Below, piece by piece: positions 9,114 to 18,168 of a DNA stretch of 51,544 bases; position 1 is the stretch's first letter; every line of letters starts with the position of its first letter. The position numbers and the translations under genes are program-made. Location: NCBI GenBank assembly GCA_030065825.1, contig JASJCY010000008.1:1-51544 (forward strand), written 5' to 3'. The stretch comes from Nostocaceae cyanobacterium. GTDB lineage: Bacteria; Cyanobacteriota; Cyanobacteriia; Cyanobacteriales; Nostocaceae. The notes beneath the pieces are model-generated. The model was not told where the DNA came from, ran no database searches, and worked only from the letters and a program-made list of their open reading frames with translations.

Positions 9114-9488
9114 ATGTTAACTAAGCGAAAAAGTCGAAGTATCGCAGCAATATTAGCGTTTGCTGGGACGCTGACAGTTTCTGGATTACATAAATTTTAC
9201 TTAGGACAGCCACTGTGGGGCATTTTATATGTACTGCTTTCTTGGACACCAATTCCCAAAGTAGCTAGCGCTATTGAGGGGGTTTGGTTCTTAACTCAAG
9301 ATGAAGAAGTATTTGATCGCAATTTTAATTCAGGTAAATCATTAGTAAAAAACTTACATTTAGCTGAAAATCAAGTAAGTGTTATTGCTGATGCTCTCCG
9401 GGATTTAGATGGATTGCGTCAAGATGGATTGATTTCTGAGTATGAATTTGAACAAAAGCGTCGTCAGTTACTAGATCAAATTAGTTGA
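9114..9488 (+). CDS. TM2-domain membrane protein with SHOCT-like tail
   Basis: The 124-residue protein has a TM2 domain at about residues 6-55: one hydrophobic helix, the GLHKFYLGQPLWGILYVL core and a second helix. The C-terminus (about 95-123, LDGLRQDGLISEYEFEQKRRQLL) matches the short SHOCT-type motif seen in many small bacterial membrane proteins. Family function is unknown. TTAGG lies six bases before the ATG. The comEA-like gene starts 89 bp downstream on the same strand, so they may be co-transcribed. Confidence 0.85.
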   Translation: MLTKRKSRSIAAILAFAGTLTVSGLHKFYLGQPLWGILYVLLSWTPIPKVASAIEGVWFLTQDEEVFDRNFNSGKSLVKNLHLAENQVSVIADALRDLDGLRQDGLISEYEFEQKRRQLLDQIS

Positions 9489-9577
9489 TTTGTCATTGGT
9501 CATTGGTCATTTGTCATTGGTTAACCATTCCCGATTCTCCATTGTAAATTTGTACATGAATATTATAAAAAGTTTGT

Positions 9578-10120
9578 ATGCACCAGAATTGGTTATCATT
9601 TCGATTTAATCCCAGGTTACAAAGACTGCGTCACAAATTGCTGAATGACCCCTATTATCGACTGCAATCTGGAGAAGAAATTGTGATCGCAGCACAACTT
9701 GGTATGCGTATTGATGCTAACCAAGCTACTGTGGATGATTGGCTGCGTTTACCAGGTTTATCAATTCACCAAGCGAGAACTTTAGTGGAACTTTCTCGTT
9801 CTGGTGTTAAATTTTACTGTATAGAAGATGTTGCTGCTGCTTTAAGTATATCCACTCAGCGACTAAAACCTTTAGAGGTAATTTTAAATTTTAGTTATTA
9901 TGACGAAGAAGCTATAGAAACTATTGCGTATAAAGTTAATCCTAACACTGCAACGGTTGAGAGTTTGGCAAAAGTCCCGTTTATTGATGTTTCTTTAGCG
10001 TCAGCTGTGGTGGAAAATCGCTTGTCATCGGGGAAATTCCGTAATTTAGTTGATTTCCAGCAGAGGTTGAATTTATCCAGCGATAGGATTGTGCAACTGA
10101 TGTATTATTTGCGGTTTTAG
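9578..10120 (+). CDS. ComEA-like helix-hairpin-helix protein
   Basis: The 180-residue protein contains two helix-hairpin-helix units: about residues 45-75 (ANQATVDDWLRLPGLSIHQA) and 130-165 (VNPNTATVESLAKVPFIDVS). That arrangement occurs in ComEA and other DNA-binding proteins. Unlike ComEA of naturally competent bacteria it has no signal peptide or transmembrane segment, so it probably acts in the cytosol and a role in DNA uptake is not supported. The ATG at 9578 follows a short tttgtcattggtcat repeat stretch. Confidence 0.8.
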   Translation: MHQNWLSFRFNPRLQRLRHKLLNDPYYRLQSGEEIVIAAQLGMRIDANQATVDDWLRLPGLSIHQARTLVELSRSGVKFYCIEDVAAALSISTQRLKPLEVILNFSYYDEEAIETIAYKVNPNTATVESLAKVPFIDVSLASAVVENRLSSGKFRNLVDFQQRLNLSSDRIVQLMYYLRF

Positions 10121-10177
10121 GAACTTGCAAATCAAAAAATATGCCAATTTTCAATCTACCAATTGTATCATTCATTG

Positions 10178-10201
10178 TAGGGGCGCGGTTTCCGCGCCCT
10201 A
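10178..10201. terminator. GC-rich hairpin downstream of the HhH gene
   Basis: GTAGGGGCGCGG and GCGCCCTAC form a strong stem about 58 bp after the stop at 10120. There is no T-run, so it may be either a terminator or one of the dispersed GTAGGGGC palindromes. A further repeat (CCTTGCC-AGA-GGCAAGG) lies near 10345. Confidence 0.4.
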
Positions 10202-10396
10202 CAATATGGGATAATTTATGATGCTGTTGGTCAATTAGTGATGGGTTTCACCCCCAACTTTGAGTATCTCTCTCGTTTCCAGGATCCAGCCTGGAAATGC
10301 ACTCACCAGAGGGATTTGAGGTGGGAACCTCAATCGCTGCATTCCTTGCCAGAGGCAAGGAACGAGAATGCAACGCCGATTTTTTTTGGTGTTCCC

Positions 10397-11200
10397 TTAG
10401 TTTGGTTGGGGTTGAGGAAACTCATATATATCCTTGATGACTTGTACCCAGCCATCAGAGACTGATTCGAGAATGCGATCGCCTTTTTCTTTGCTGGCTG
10501 TGGTGGGATCTCCCACAACTCCGCTTTTACTTAAATCCTGTGTTGCCCAGCCAAAGCTTAATTTACCTTCTATACTAAGTAAACTACCTGCTGGTGGTTC
10601 TGGTGGATACTCAGCGATTGCTTTGTCCATTTTCACCTGTTCTGGTAATAATGCCAACATAATACTAGTTTCGGCATCTCCGGCATGAATTCCTAGTTGT
10701 TTTTCCTGAGTATTTAATAGTTCTTCTGTAATATGGGGCACTTTCCAGGTAAACAAGGGAAACACCAAAAAATCGCTGTATTTAATGTGTAAATCCCGTG
10801 CCACAATTTCCATAACTTGGGGTTGTCCGCCGTGGGAGTTCATCAAAACTAATTTTCTAAACCCCGCACGGTAGAGGCTTTCTGCCATTTCCATCAGGGT
10901 TGCTAAAAGAGTCTGGGCACTGAGGGTAATGGTGCCAGGAAAGTGCCAATGTTCGTTGGATTTGCCGTAATAAAGGGTTGGCAGCGAGTATGCTGGAATG
11001 TTGGTATTTAATTTTTCTAAAGCTTTCCCCAGAACTCCTACACCAATAGCTGCATCCACAATCAGGGGTAAATGGGGACCATGCTGTTCAATTGCCCCTA
11101 CTGGTTGAATTATGACTACATTTTCCTTATTTGGCATTTCTTGAATCTCAGTCCAGGTGAGGTAGGGGAAAAAGCGTTGTGGGGGAATAAAATTATGCAT
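10397..11200 (-). CDS. Creatininase-family amidohydrolase
   Basis: The 267-residue protein belongs to the creatininase superfamily, metal-dependent amidohydrolases that include creatininase and formylamide or pyrrolopyrimidine deformylases. Visible metal-site motifs are VGAIEQHGPHLPL (Glu38, His40), a nearby Asp49, LMNSHGGQ at about residue 118 and HAGDAETS at about 170. The specific substrate cannot be told from sequence. The ATG at 11200 fits the conserved start (FFPYLTWTEIQEM). It is transcribed away from the ROK kinase at 11345, with an AT-rich divergent promoter region of 144 bp between them. Confidence 0.9.
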   Translation of the reverse strand: MHNFIPPQRFFPYLTWTEIQEMPNKENVVIIQPVGAIEQHGPHLPLIVDAAIGVGVLGKALEKLNTNIPAYSLPTLYYGKSNEHWHFPGTITLSAQTLLATLMEMAESLYRAGFRKLVLMNSHGGQPQVMEIVARDLHIKYSDFLVFPLFTWKVPHITEELLNTQEKQLGIHAGDAETSIMLALLPEQVKMDKAIAEYPPEPPAGSLLSIEGKLSFGWATQDLSKSGVVGDPTTASKEKGDRILESVSDGWVQVIKDIYEFPQPQPN

Positions 11201-11344
11201 AAATAATAATTACAAAAATACAAAAAATGCTGGAAAAACAGTTAAAAATGATGCATGGTATTTGAGTGTGACTAATTTTTACTTAAATTAGACTTAAATC
11301 ATATTTAACCTGGTTCAAAAACAATTACGAAAGGGAAATTTAAC

Positions 11345-12049
11345 ATGGAAAACAATCAAAATAACCGTACCTTAGCAGTTGATATTGGTGGTAGTGGTGT
11401 TAAGGTGATGGTTTTGGATGCAATAGGAAATCCTATCACTGAAAGGGCACGTCAGGAAACACCAAAACCCGCCAAGCCGCAACCGATAATTAATGCTATT
11501 GTATCCTTAGCGGCTACTCAAGGGGAATTTCATCGGGTTTCTGTGGGTTTTCCTGGTGTGGTACACAACGGTGTGACCCAAACTGCTGTGAATTTAGATT
11601 CAGATTGGATCGGTTTTGATTTAGCAACGGCATTGTCCAAGAACTTACAAAGACCTGTACGGGTAGCCAATGATGCCGACATCCAGGGTTTGGGAGCAAT
11701 TGCTGGTAAAGGTGTAGAATTGGTTGTGACTCTGGGAACTGGTTTTGGTTCAGCCTTATTTGTAGACGGTAAATTGGTGCCAAATTTAGAAATGGGACAC
11801 CATCGCTTTCGTAAAGGTGAGAGTTACGAAGAACAATTAGGACGTGCGGCTTTAGAAAAGGTGGGGGAAAAGAAATGGAATCGACGTTTAGAAAAAGCGA
11901 TGGCATCTTTGCAATCTTTGTTTAATTATAATTACCTTTATATTGGCGGTGGGGAAGCAAAGAAGGTGAATCTAGATTTACCCCAAAATGTGAAGATTAT
12001 TCCTAATGTGACTGGCTTGTTGGGTGGAATCGCTTTGTGGCGAGATTAA
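11345..12049 (+). CDS. ROK-family kinase, polyphosphate-glucokinase-like
   Basis: The 234-residue protein has the ASKHA sugar-kinase fold. DIGGSGVKV (about residues 13-21) is the phosphate-1 loop, VSVGFPGVV the next strand, NDADIQG the catalytic Asp region and TLGTGFGSALF the second phosphate loop. The lineup resembles polyphosphate glucokinases (PpgK), which phosphorylate glucose with polyphosphate or ATP. The donor cannot be decided here. A GAAAGGGAAA stretch precedes the ATG. The usual ROK zinc-binding cysteine motif is absent, as in PpgK. Confidence 0.85.
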   Translation: MENNQNNRTLAVDIGGSGVKVMVLDAIGNPITERARQETPKPAKPQPIINAIVSLAATQGEFHRVSVGFPGVVHNGVTQTAVNLDSDWIGFDLATALSKNLQRPVRVANDADIQGLGAIAGKGVELVVTLGTGFGSALFVDGKLVPNLEMGHHRFRKGESYEEQLGRAALEKVGEKKWNRRLEKAMASLQSLFNYNYLYIGGGEAKKVNLDLPQNVKIIPNVTGLLGGIALWRD

Positions 12050-12099
12050 CCCTGTTTTACTACTCTCTTCGCTGGTCTAAGATTACCTATAAAAATTTC

Positions 12100-12188
12100 T
12101 CCCCCTCTTCCCCCTCTTCCCACTCTTCCCCCTCTTCCCCCTCTTCCCCCTCTTCCCCCTCTTCCCCCTCTTCCCCCTCTTCCCCCTT
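12100..12188. repeat. 9-bp tandem repeat (CTTCCCCCT)
   Basis: About ten copies of CTTCCCCCT lie between the ROK kinase and the permease. The sequence is strand-asymmetric (pyrimidine only on the plus strand) and non-coding. Confidence 0.9.
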
Positions 12189-12228
12189 TCACTCAATTCG
12201 GTAATCTTCTAGCGGAACAGAAGTAACC

Positions 12229-14595
12229 ATGAAAGCCCTCGACAAAAAACTTCTACGGGACCTCTTACATTGGCGTGGTCAAATTATTGCGATCGCCCTG
12301 GTTGTTGCCTGTGGTATTGCTAGTTTTGTGTCGATGTTGAGTGCCTATGAATCCCTACAACTGACTCAGGCTACTTATTACGACCAATATCGCTTTGCCC
12401 ATGTTTTCGCCCAGTTAAAAAGGGCACCAGATTCCCTCAAATCCCAAATTGAAATGATTCCCGGTGTAGCGCAGGTACAAACGCGGGTGGTGGCAGATGT
12501 TAACCTAGATATACCAGGGAGGAGGGAACCCGCAATTGGACGGTTGATATCAATTCCTCAACGACAAATGCCCATCCTGAATGACCTCTATATGCGACGG
12601 GGACGTTATATCCAGCCAGACCGACCAGAAGAGGTATTAATCAGTGAAAGCTTTGCCAAGGAAAATAAGTTAGATTTGGGGGATGGCATAGGTGCAGTAA
12701 TCAATGGACGCTGGCAGAGATTACGAATTGTAGGGATTGTACTGTCCCCAGAGTACGTTTACGCCATCCAAGGTACGGGGGATATTTTCCCTGATAATCA
12801 GCGTTTTGGGGTCTTCTGGATGGGACGGGAGGCTTTGGGAGGGGCTTTTAATATGGATGGTGCATTTAATGATGTCACTTTAACCTTAATGCGGGGGGCA
12901 ATTGCAGAAGATGTAATTTTCCGCTTGGATAAACTTCTAGAAAGGTATGGGGGATTTGGCGCATATGTCCGCCATGACCAACTTTCTAACCGCTTTTTAT
13001 CAGAAGAAATTGTGGCGTTGCAAGGGACTGCAACCATAGTACCAACCATCTTCCTAGCAATTGCAGCTTTCCTATTAAATATGTTACTTTCCCGTTTAAT
13101 TAGCACCCAACGGGATCAAATCGCTGTCCTCAAGGCTTTTGGTTATCATAATCTGGCAATTGGTGTGCATTATCTCAAGTTTGTCCTGGCGATTGTGTTT
13201 GCAGGTGCAATCCTCGGTACGGCTTTGGGATTGTGGTTTGGCTGGGCAGTTACCGAGAACTACACCCGCTTTTTCTCATTTCCTCTACTGCGTTACGAAG
13301 CAGGTATAGGTTTAATAACTGGGGCAATTTTTATCAGTGGGGGTGCGGCTGTTCTCGGTGCATTTACGGCAGTACAGAAGGCAGTTTCTTTACCTCCAGC
13401 GGAAGCCATGCGTCCGGAACCTCCCGCCCAATTTCGCCCGACAATGGTGGAACAACTGGGATTACAGCGTTTTTTCTCTCCCGCAGGACGAATGATTCTA
13501 CGGAATTTGGAACGCAAACCTATACAGGCATCTCTTTCTACCCTGGGAATTGCCATGGCTGTGGCGATTTTGGTCATCGGTCACTATAGTACTGATGCAA
13601 TGGAATATATGATTGAGGTGCAATTTCGTCAGATTCAACGGGAAGATGTGATGATTGTGTTTAACGAACCCCGTCCTTCCAGGGTGCGGTATGAAGTTGC
13701 CCATCTTCCCGGTGTGTTGCAAGCAGAAGTATTCCGTAGTGTACCTGCAAGGTTGCGATTTGAACACCGCACCTATCGCTTGGGGTTAACGGGGGTGGAA
13801 CCACAAGGGAAATTACGTAGGCTGCTAGATAAAAATTTGCATCCCGTGAATTTACCCCCGAATGGGGTGGTGATGACCAGGAAATTAGGGGAAATTCTGG
13901 GGGTGAACCCAGGAGACATACTCACAGTAGAAGTATTAGAAGGAGCAAGACCAGTCCGTAATGTTGCTGTGGTGGGGTTGGTAGATGAATTAATTGGTGT
14001 TTCCGCATATATGGATATCCATGCCCTAAATCAGTTGATGCGGGAAGGGGGAACCGTTTCCGGGGCTTACTTGGCTGCTGATTCTCTCTATCTCGACCGT
14101 TTATATAAAACATTAAAACGCACACCAGCAGTTGCAGGGGTTTCCGTGCGGGAAATGGCGATCACTCGTTTTCAAGAAACTATCGCTGGTAGTCTCGATA
14201 TTTTTACTACTGTTTTGGTAATTTTTTCCTGTATTATTGCCTTCGGTGTTATTTACAATGCTGCCCGCATCTCCCTTTCTGAAAGGGGTCGGGAATTGGC
14301 AACTTTGCGGGTAATTGGTTTTACTCAGGGAGAGGTAGCATTTATTCTCTTGGGAGAACAAGCAGCATTAACTTTGATGGCGATTCCCTTGGGATTTGTC
14401 ATTGGTTATGGTTTATGTGCCTTAATGTCTATGGCGTATAATTCGGAACTCTATCGCTTTCCTTTGGTGGTTTCTCGGACAAACTATGCCTTTGCTTTTG
14501 TGTTTGTGATGGTTGCAGCGGTGATTTCTGGGTTAATAGTAGGTCGTCAGTTGATGCATTTGGATTTGATTGCGGTGTTGAAGACAAGGGAGTGA
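12229..14595 (+). CDS. ABC transporter permease with two FtsX domains
   Basis: This 788-residue protein has the layout of FtsX/MacB-type permeases. An N-terminal membrane helix (IIAIALVVACGIASFV, about 17-35) is followed by a large periplasmic domain and three membrane helices (about 270-400). A second periplasmic region and three C-terminal helices (about 665-780) follow. The two FtsX units are clear (LLSRLISTQRDQIAVLKAFG and ARISLSERGRELATLRVIGF). Such permeases pair with a LolD/MacB-like ATPase and often an HlyD-type adaptor. Neither partner is beside it in this window. The ATG at 12229 is preceded by AGCGGAACAGAAG. The substrate is unknown; lipid, lipoprotein or peptide export is typical of the family. 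Confidence 0.9.
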   Translation: MKALDKKLLRDLLHWRGQIIAIALVVACGIASFVSMLSAYESLQLTQATYYDQYRFAHVFAQLKRAPDSLKSQIEMIPGVAQVQTRVVADVNLDIPGRREPAIGRLISIPQRQMPILNDLYMRRGRYIQPDRPEEVLISESFAKENKLDLGDGIGAVINGRWQRLRIVGIVLSPEYVYAIQGTGDIFPDNQRFGVFWMGREALGGAFNMDGAFNDVTLTLMRGAIAEDVIFRLDKLLERYGGFGAYVRHDQLSNRFLSEEIVALQGTATIVPTIFLAIAAFLLNMLLSRLISTQRDQIAVLKAFGYHNLAIGVHYLKFVLAIVFAGAILGTALGLWFGWAVTENYTRFFSFPLLRYEAGIGLITGAIFISGGAAVLGAFTAVQKAVSLPPAEAMRPEPPAQFRPTMVEQLGLQRFFSPAGRMILRNLERKPIQASLSTLGIAMAVAILVIGHYSTDAMEYMIEVQFRQIQREDVMIVFNEPRPSRVRYEVAHLPGVLQAEVFRSVPARLRFEHRTYRLGLTGVEPQGKLRRLLDKNLHPVNLPPNGVVMTRKLGEILGVNPGDILTVEVLEGARPVRNVAVVGLVDELIGVSAYMDIHALNQLMREGGTVSGAYLAADSLYLDRLYKTLKRTPAVAGVSVREMAITRFQETIAGSLDIFTTVLVIFSCIIAFGVIYNAARISLSERGRELATLRVIGFTQGEVAFILLGEQAALTLMAIPLGFVIGYGLCALMSMAYNSELYRFPLVVSRTNYAFAFVFVMVAAVISGLIVGRQLMHLDLIAVLKTRE

Positions 14596-14661
14596 TAGGG
14601 AATTACAGCATATTTCATCTTGATGAGGTACAATCGGACGGGCAAGGATGCCCATCCTAAA

Positions 14662-14793
14662 ATATAGCAGTTTTCACTTGGGTACAATACAGTCAGAACC
14701 TCACCCCGGCTAAAGCCACCCCTCTCCTTACTAAGGAGAGGGGAAGGGGGTGAGGTAAGCGTCTTTATTACATCCAAGTGAAAACCGCTATAA
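14662..14793. repeat. MITE-like palindromic element, core I
   Basis: The ends atatagcagttttcacttg and caagtgaaaaccgctata are near-perfect inverted repeats. The core cctcaccccggc...ggggaagggggtgaggt matches 2351-2482. No coding content. Confidence 0.8.
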
Positions 14794-14918
14794 ATTTACA
14801 CAAACAGTTTTGTACTTCAGGTTTTATAGACTATCATATGATTTGATAGAGAAGTTGCGGTGCAAAGTCTCTACACAGATATTAATACTTCTAATCAGCA
14901 ACGCCCATAGTAGTAAAT

Positions 14919-17842
14919 GTGACTGTACGTCTATCTGCATCTGACTACTTAAAAAGTATTACCCAGAAGTATCAGCAATGGTCGAGTATGTATACTTTGA
15001 CTGATGCAGAAGGTAAAGTATTAGACCTAAAATTGATGGTACAAATACGGCAACCACAACAACGGTCAGGGATGCTGGGTGAGGGAAAGCAAGAAAAAGT
15101 TGAACGGTTTACTGTGTTGGCAGGTATCCGTAAATATGCTGTTATGTTTTATTAATTGGTAAACCTGGTTCGGGAAAATCCACCGCTTTGCAACGGTTGC
15201 TGTGGGAAGATGCACAAGCAATAATTCAGGGAAAAAACCTAAAAATTCCCGTTTTGGTAGAACTCCGCAACTGGGATAATTCCGTAGAAAAAGTAGAAAA
15301 TTTGATTTACAAGTTCTTCCGCAGTCACAAATATCGCATTGATATCACTAAAATCGAAGACTTGTTATTTGACGGGGAATTATTACTGTTGATGGATGGG
15401 TTGAACGAATTACCCTCCGATGAAGCACGGGATAAAGTTGCACAATTTCGTCGAAATTACCCGGAAACACCGATGATTTTTACCACACGGGATTTAGGTG
15501 TGGGGGGAAATTTAGGAATTGACAAGCAATTGGAAATGCAACCCCTGACGGAAACTCAGATGCACGAGTTTGTGCGTAAATATCTCCCCGATAAGGGTGA
15601 GGAAATGTTGCAGCAGTTAGGGAATCGACTGCGGGAGTTGGGAGAAACTCCGTTGATATTGAAAATGCTGTGCGATGTTTTTCAGCTAGATGGGGAAATT
15701 CCTAAAAGTCGGGGAGAGTTGTTTCGTCAGTTTGACAGCACAGTTAATAACCTGAAGGAAGACAAAGAAACTGTTCCCATCCCGGAAGGGTTGCGACGTT
15801 GGAAAGGAGAATTATTGCAGCATTTAGCGTTTGAGATGATGCAACCGGAAAATCCAGCAAATCGTACTGATTTGCGCTTGTCGATTTCTCGCAGCACAGC
15901 GGAAGGGATTTTAGAGGATTTTCTCAAGGGTAGGGTAGAGTATCCTGGAGAAAAAGCTAAGGATTGGTTAGAGGGTTTGCTTAAACATTGCTTGGTGGAG
16001 ACGAAAGCAGCGGAATCCCAGCAAGTTGTCATTCAATTCCACCATCAGTTGTTTCAAGAATATTATGCAGCGGAATATTTGCTGCGGATTTTACCTCACC
16101 CCCAGTTTCTTTCCTCATCACCTCACCCCCAATCTCTTTCCTCATCACCTCACCCCCAATCTCACTCCTTATCACCTCACTCCCAATCTGTTTCCTCATC
16201 ACCTCACTCCCAACCTCACTCCTCATCACCTCACCCCCAATCTGTTTCCTCATCAACTCACCCCCAATCTCTTTCCTCATCAACTCACCCCCAATCTCTT
16301 TCCTCATCACCTCACCCCCAACCCCTCTCCTTATCAAGGAGAGGGGGGAATCGGTTGAGTGAAGCTGAGTTTAAGCGCGATTATTTGAATTTGTTGAAAT
16401 GGACAGAAACTATAGCGCTAGGGTTAGCTTTGGTCGAGGATGAAGCGTTAGCTGTGGGAGTGGTGCGGTTAGCGCTGGATGTGGATTTGATGTTGGGTGC
16501 GAGGTTAGCAGGGGAGGTGAAGGAGAAGTTTCAGGAGAAGACGGTAGGGTTAGTTTTGGAGTTGGAGGTTAGGGAGTTAATCAAAGTTGAATTTTTAGGT
16601 ATTACGAAGTCGGGATTTGCTGTTAGTTATTTAAGTAATTGTTTGCAATATGAAGATTCATTTGTTTGTATTAGAGCCGCATCTGCATTAGGAGAAATTG
16701 GCAATAAAGCCGCTGTTGATACCCTAAGTGCTGCCTTGGATTATGAAGATTCATCTGTTCGTTTTAGTGCCGTATTTGTATTATGAGAGATTGGCAATGA
16801 AGCCGCTATCAATCCCCTGATTGCTGCCTTAGATGATGAATATTCATCTGTTCGTTGGAGAGCCGCAGAAGCATTAGGAGAAATCGGCAACGAAGCCGCT
16901 GTTAATTCCCTGATTGCTGCCTTGGATGATGAATATTTATTTGTTCGTATGAATGCTACAAAAGCATTAAGAAAAATCGCCAACAAAGCCGATGTTAATG
17001 CCCTAGTTGCTCCCTTGCATAATGAAGATTCAAATGTTCGTATTTATGCCGCAAAAGCATTAGGCAAAATTAGAAATAAATCCGCTGTTAATCCCTTGAT
17101 TGATATCTTGGATGATGAATATTCATCTGTTAGTTGGGATGTCATAGAAGTCTTAGAATAAATCGGCAATGAAGTCGCTGTTAATCCCTTAATTACTGCC
17201 TTGTATCATGAAGATTCATTTGTTCGTAGGAGTGCCGCAGATGCATTAGTAAAAATCGCGGATTCTGATATAATCACTCAAATGTGGCAATTATTATTAT
17301 TTGGAGTTGAAGAGACAAAAGATATAATTTTAAAAATTCAAGAACTCTGCAAGTTTTACAACCATGAAATTTTCCATTTTCCCCCAGTTGTGGAGGAACA
17401 AAATATAGATTCATCAAGTCCAAATCAACCGATAAATATTCACACTCCAAAGCTAATTATGCAAGAACCTATAAATAATTTCAAATTCGGTGACAATAGT
17501 AATATTGGATTTAGCACTGGAAATAATTCCCCAGTAGAAGTTACAGGAAACCAATTTAAGACTCAAAACAACTACGCACCGGAACAGAAACAAAGTCTTT
17601 CCGAAGCTGCAAAGGAAATTCAAGAATTACTAGCCCAACTGCAAACAAATTACCCCACAACAACAGAATCCGAACAGCAAGTATTTGTAAATCAATTTAA
17701 CGAACAAGTCAAAACAAATTCCCGCGTCAGGGATATAATTTTAGCTGGAGGAATTGAATTAATTAAAATGCTTTGTCCACTCTTCAGTATTCCCATTGAA
17801 ATGAGTAAAAAGTGGTTGGAAACAGCAGAGAAACATAAATAA
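14919..17842 (+). pseudogene. Broken NACHT-NTPase / HEAT-repeat protein gene
   Basis: Joined across three lesions, this reads as one large STAND-type protein: an N-terminal module (LKSITQKYQQWSSMYTLTDAE), a NACHT NTPase, HEAT repeats and an unassigned C-terminal region. The Walker A GKPGSGKST (15161-15181) is one frame away from the 14919 ORF; one base is missing near 15138-15146, between RKYA and VLLIGKP. Walker B is LLLLMDGLNE. HEAT repeats (ALGEIGN, SSVR) begin at about 16650. TGA at 16784-16786 replaces the expected Gly codon of a repeat, and TAA at 17159-17161 replaces the expected Glu codon of another. All pieces after 15146 share one frame. A nine-unit low-complexity insert lies at 16094-16336. 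Related proteins act as signalling or anti-phage STAND ATPases; this copy is most likely inactive. The likely start is GTG 14919. Confidence 0.85.
16094..16336 (+). repeat. In-frame 27-bp tandem repeat inside the NACHT gene
   Basis: Nine units begin exactly every 27 bp (16094, 16121, 16148 and so on to 16310). Each encodes a nine-residue block of the SPHPQSLSS type. The DNA unit (cctcacccccaatctctttc plus ctcatca) resembles the left arm of the intergenic core I palindrome. The last unit runs into cccctctccttatcaaggagaggg, the palindrome centre. Confidence 0.92.
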
Positions 17843-17867
17843 ACAACTTGAACTTTTCCCTCGTTTT

Positions 17868-18132
17868 TCCCTCGTTCCCAGGCTCTGCCTGGGTAACGCC
17901 CATCATTAGGCTCTGCCTATATTAACATAGTAGAATGGTGAGGCAGAGCCTCACAATATTCATTCCCAGTCGGAGTCTGGGAACGAGAAGGTAACCCTGA
18001 CAATATTCATTCCTAGTCGGAGTCTGGGAACGAGAAAGTCAGCCTCACAATATTCATTCCCAGTCGGAGTCTGGGAACGAGAAGGTAACCCTGACAATAT
18101 TCATTCCCAGTCGGAGTCTGGGAACGAGAAGG
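17868..18132. repeat. REP palindrome array downstream of the P-type ATPase
   Basis: It begins with CCCAGGCTCTGCCTGGG and GAGGCAGAGCCTC palindromes. Four near-copies of ttcattcccagtcggagtct-gggaacgag follow, each about 47-50 bp apart. TTCCCAG and CTGGGAA form the stem. The same motifs lie at 20889-21146, next to the RAYT gene. Confidence 0.88.
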
Positions 18133-18168
18133 TATGACAAAGCTATATTGACATGGTGTAACAATATT

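Noticed and set aside
9490-9530. Possible attenuator formed by tttgtcattggtcat repeats
   Set aside because: They are direct, not inverted, repeats with no plausible leader peptide.
10238-10465. 75-residue plus-strand reading frame
   Set aside because: It covers REP-like palindromes and the antisense end of the creatininase gene; no homology.
13233-13767. Frames inside the FtsX-type permease gene
   Set aside because: They are shadows of the long, well-conserved 788-residue frame.
16026-16362. Extra reading frames over the NACHT-gene repeat (both strands)
   Set aside because: They come from the 27-bp units; the frame continuous with the NACHT domain is the biological one.
14919-17842. Programmed frameshifting or stop-codon readthrough in the NACHT-HEAT gene
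   Set aside because: Three different lesions, with no slippery heptamer or recoding structure seen at them, fit random decay better.
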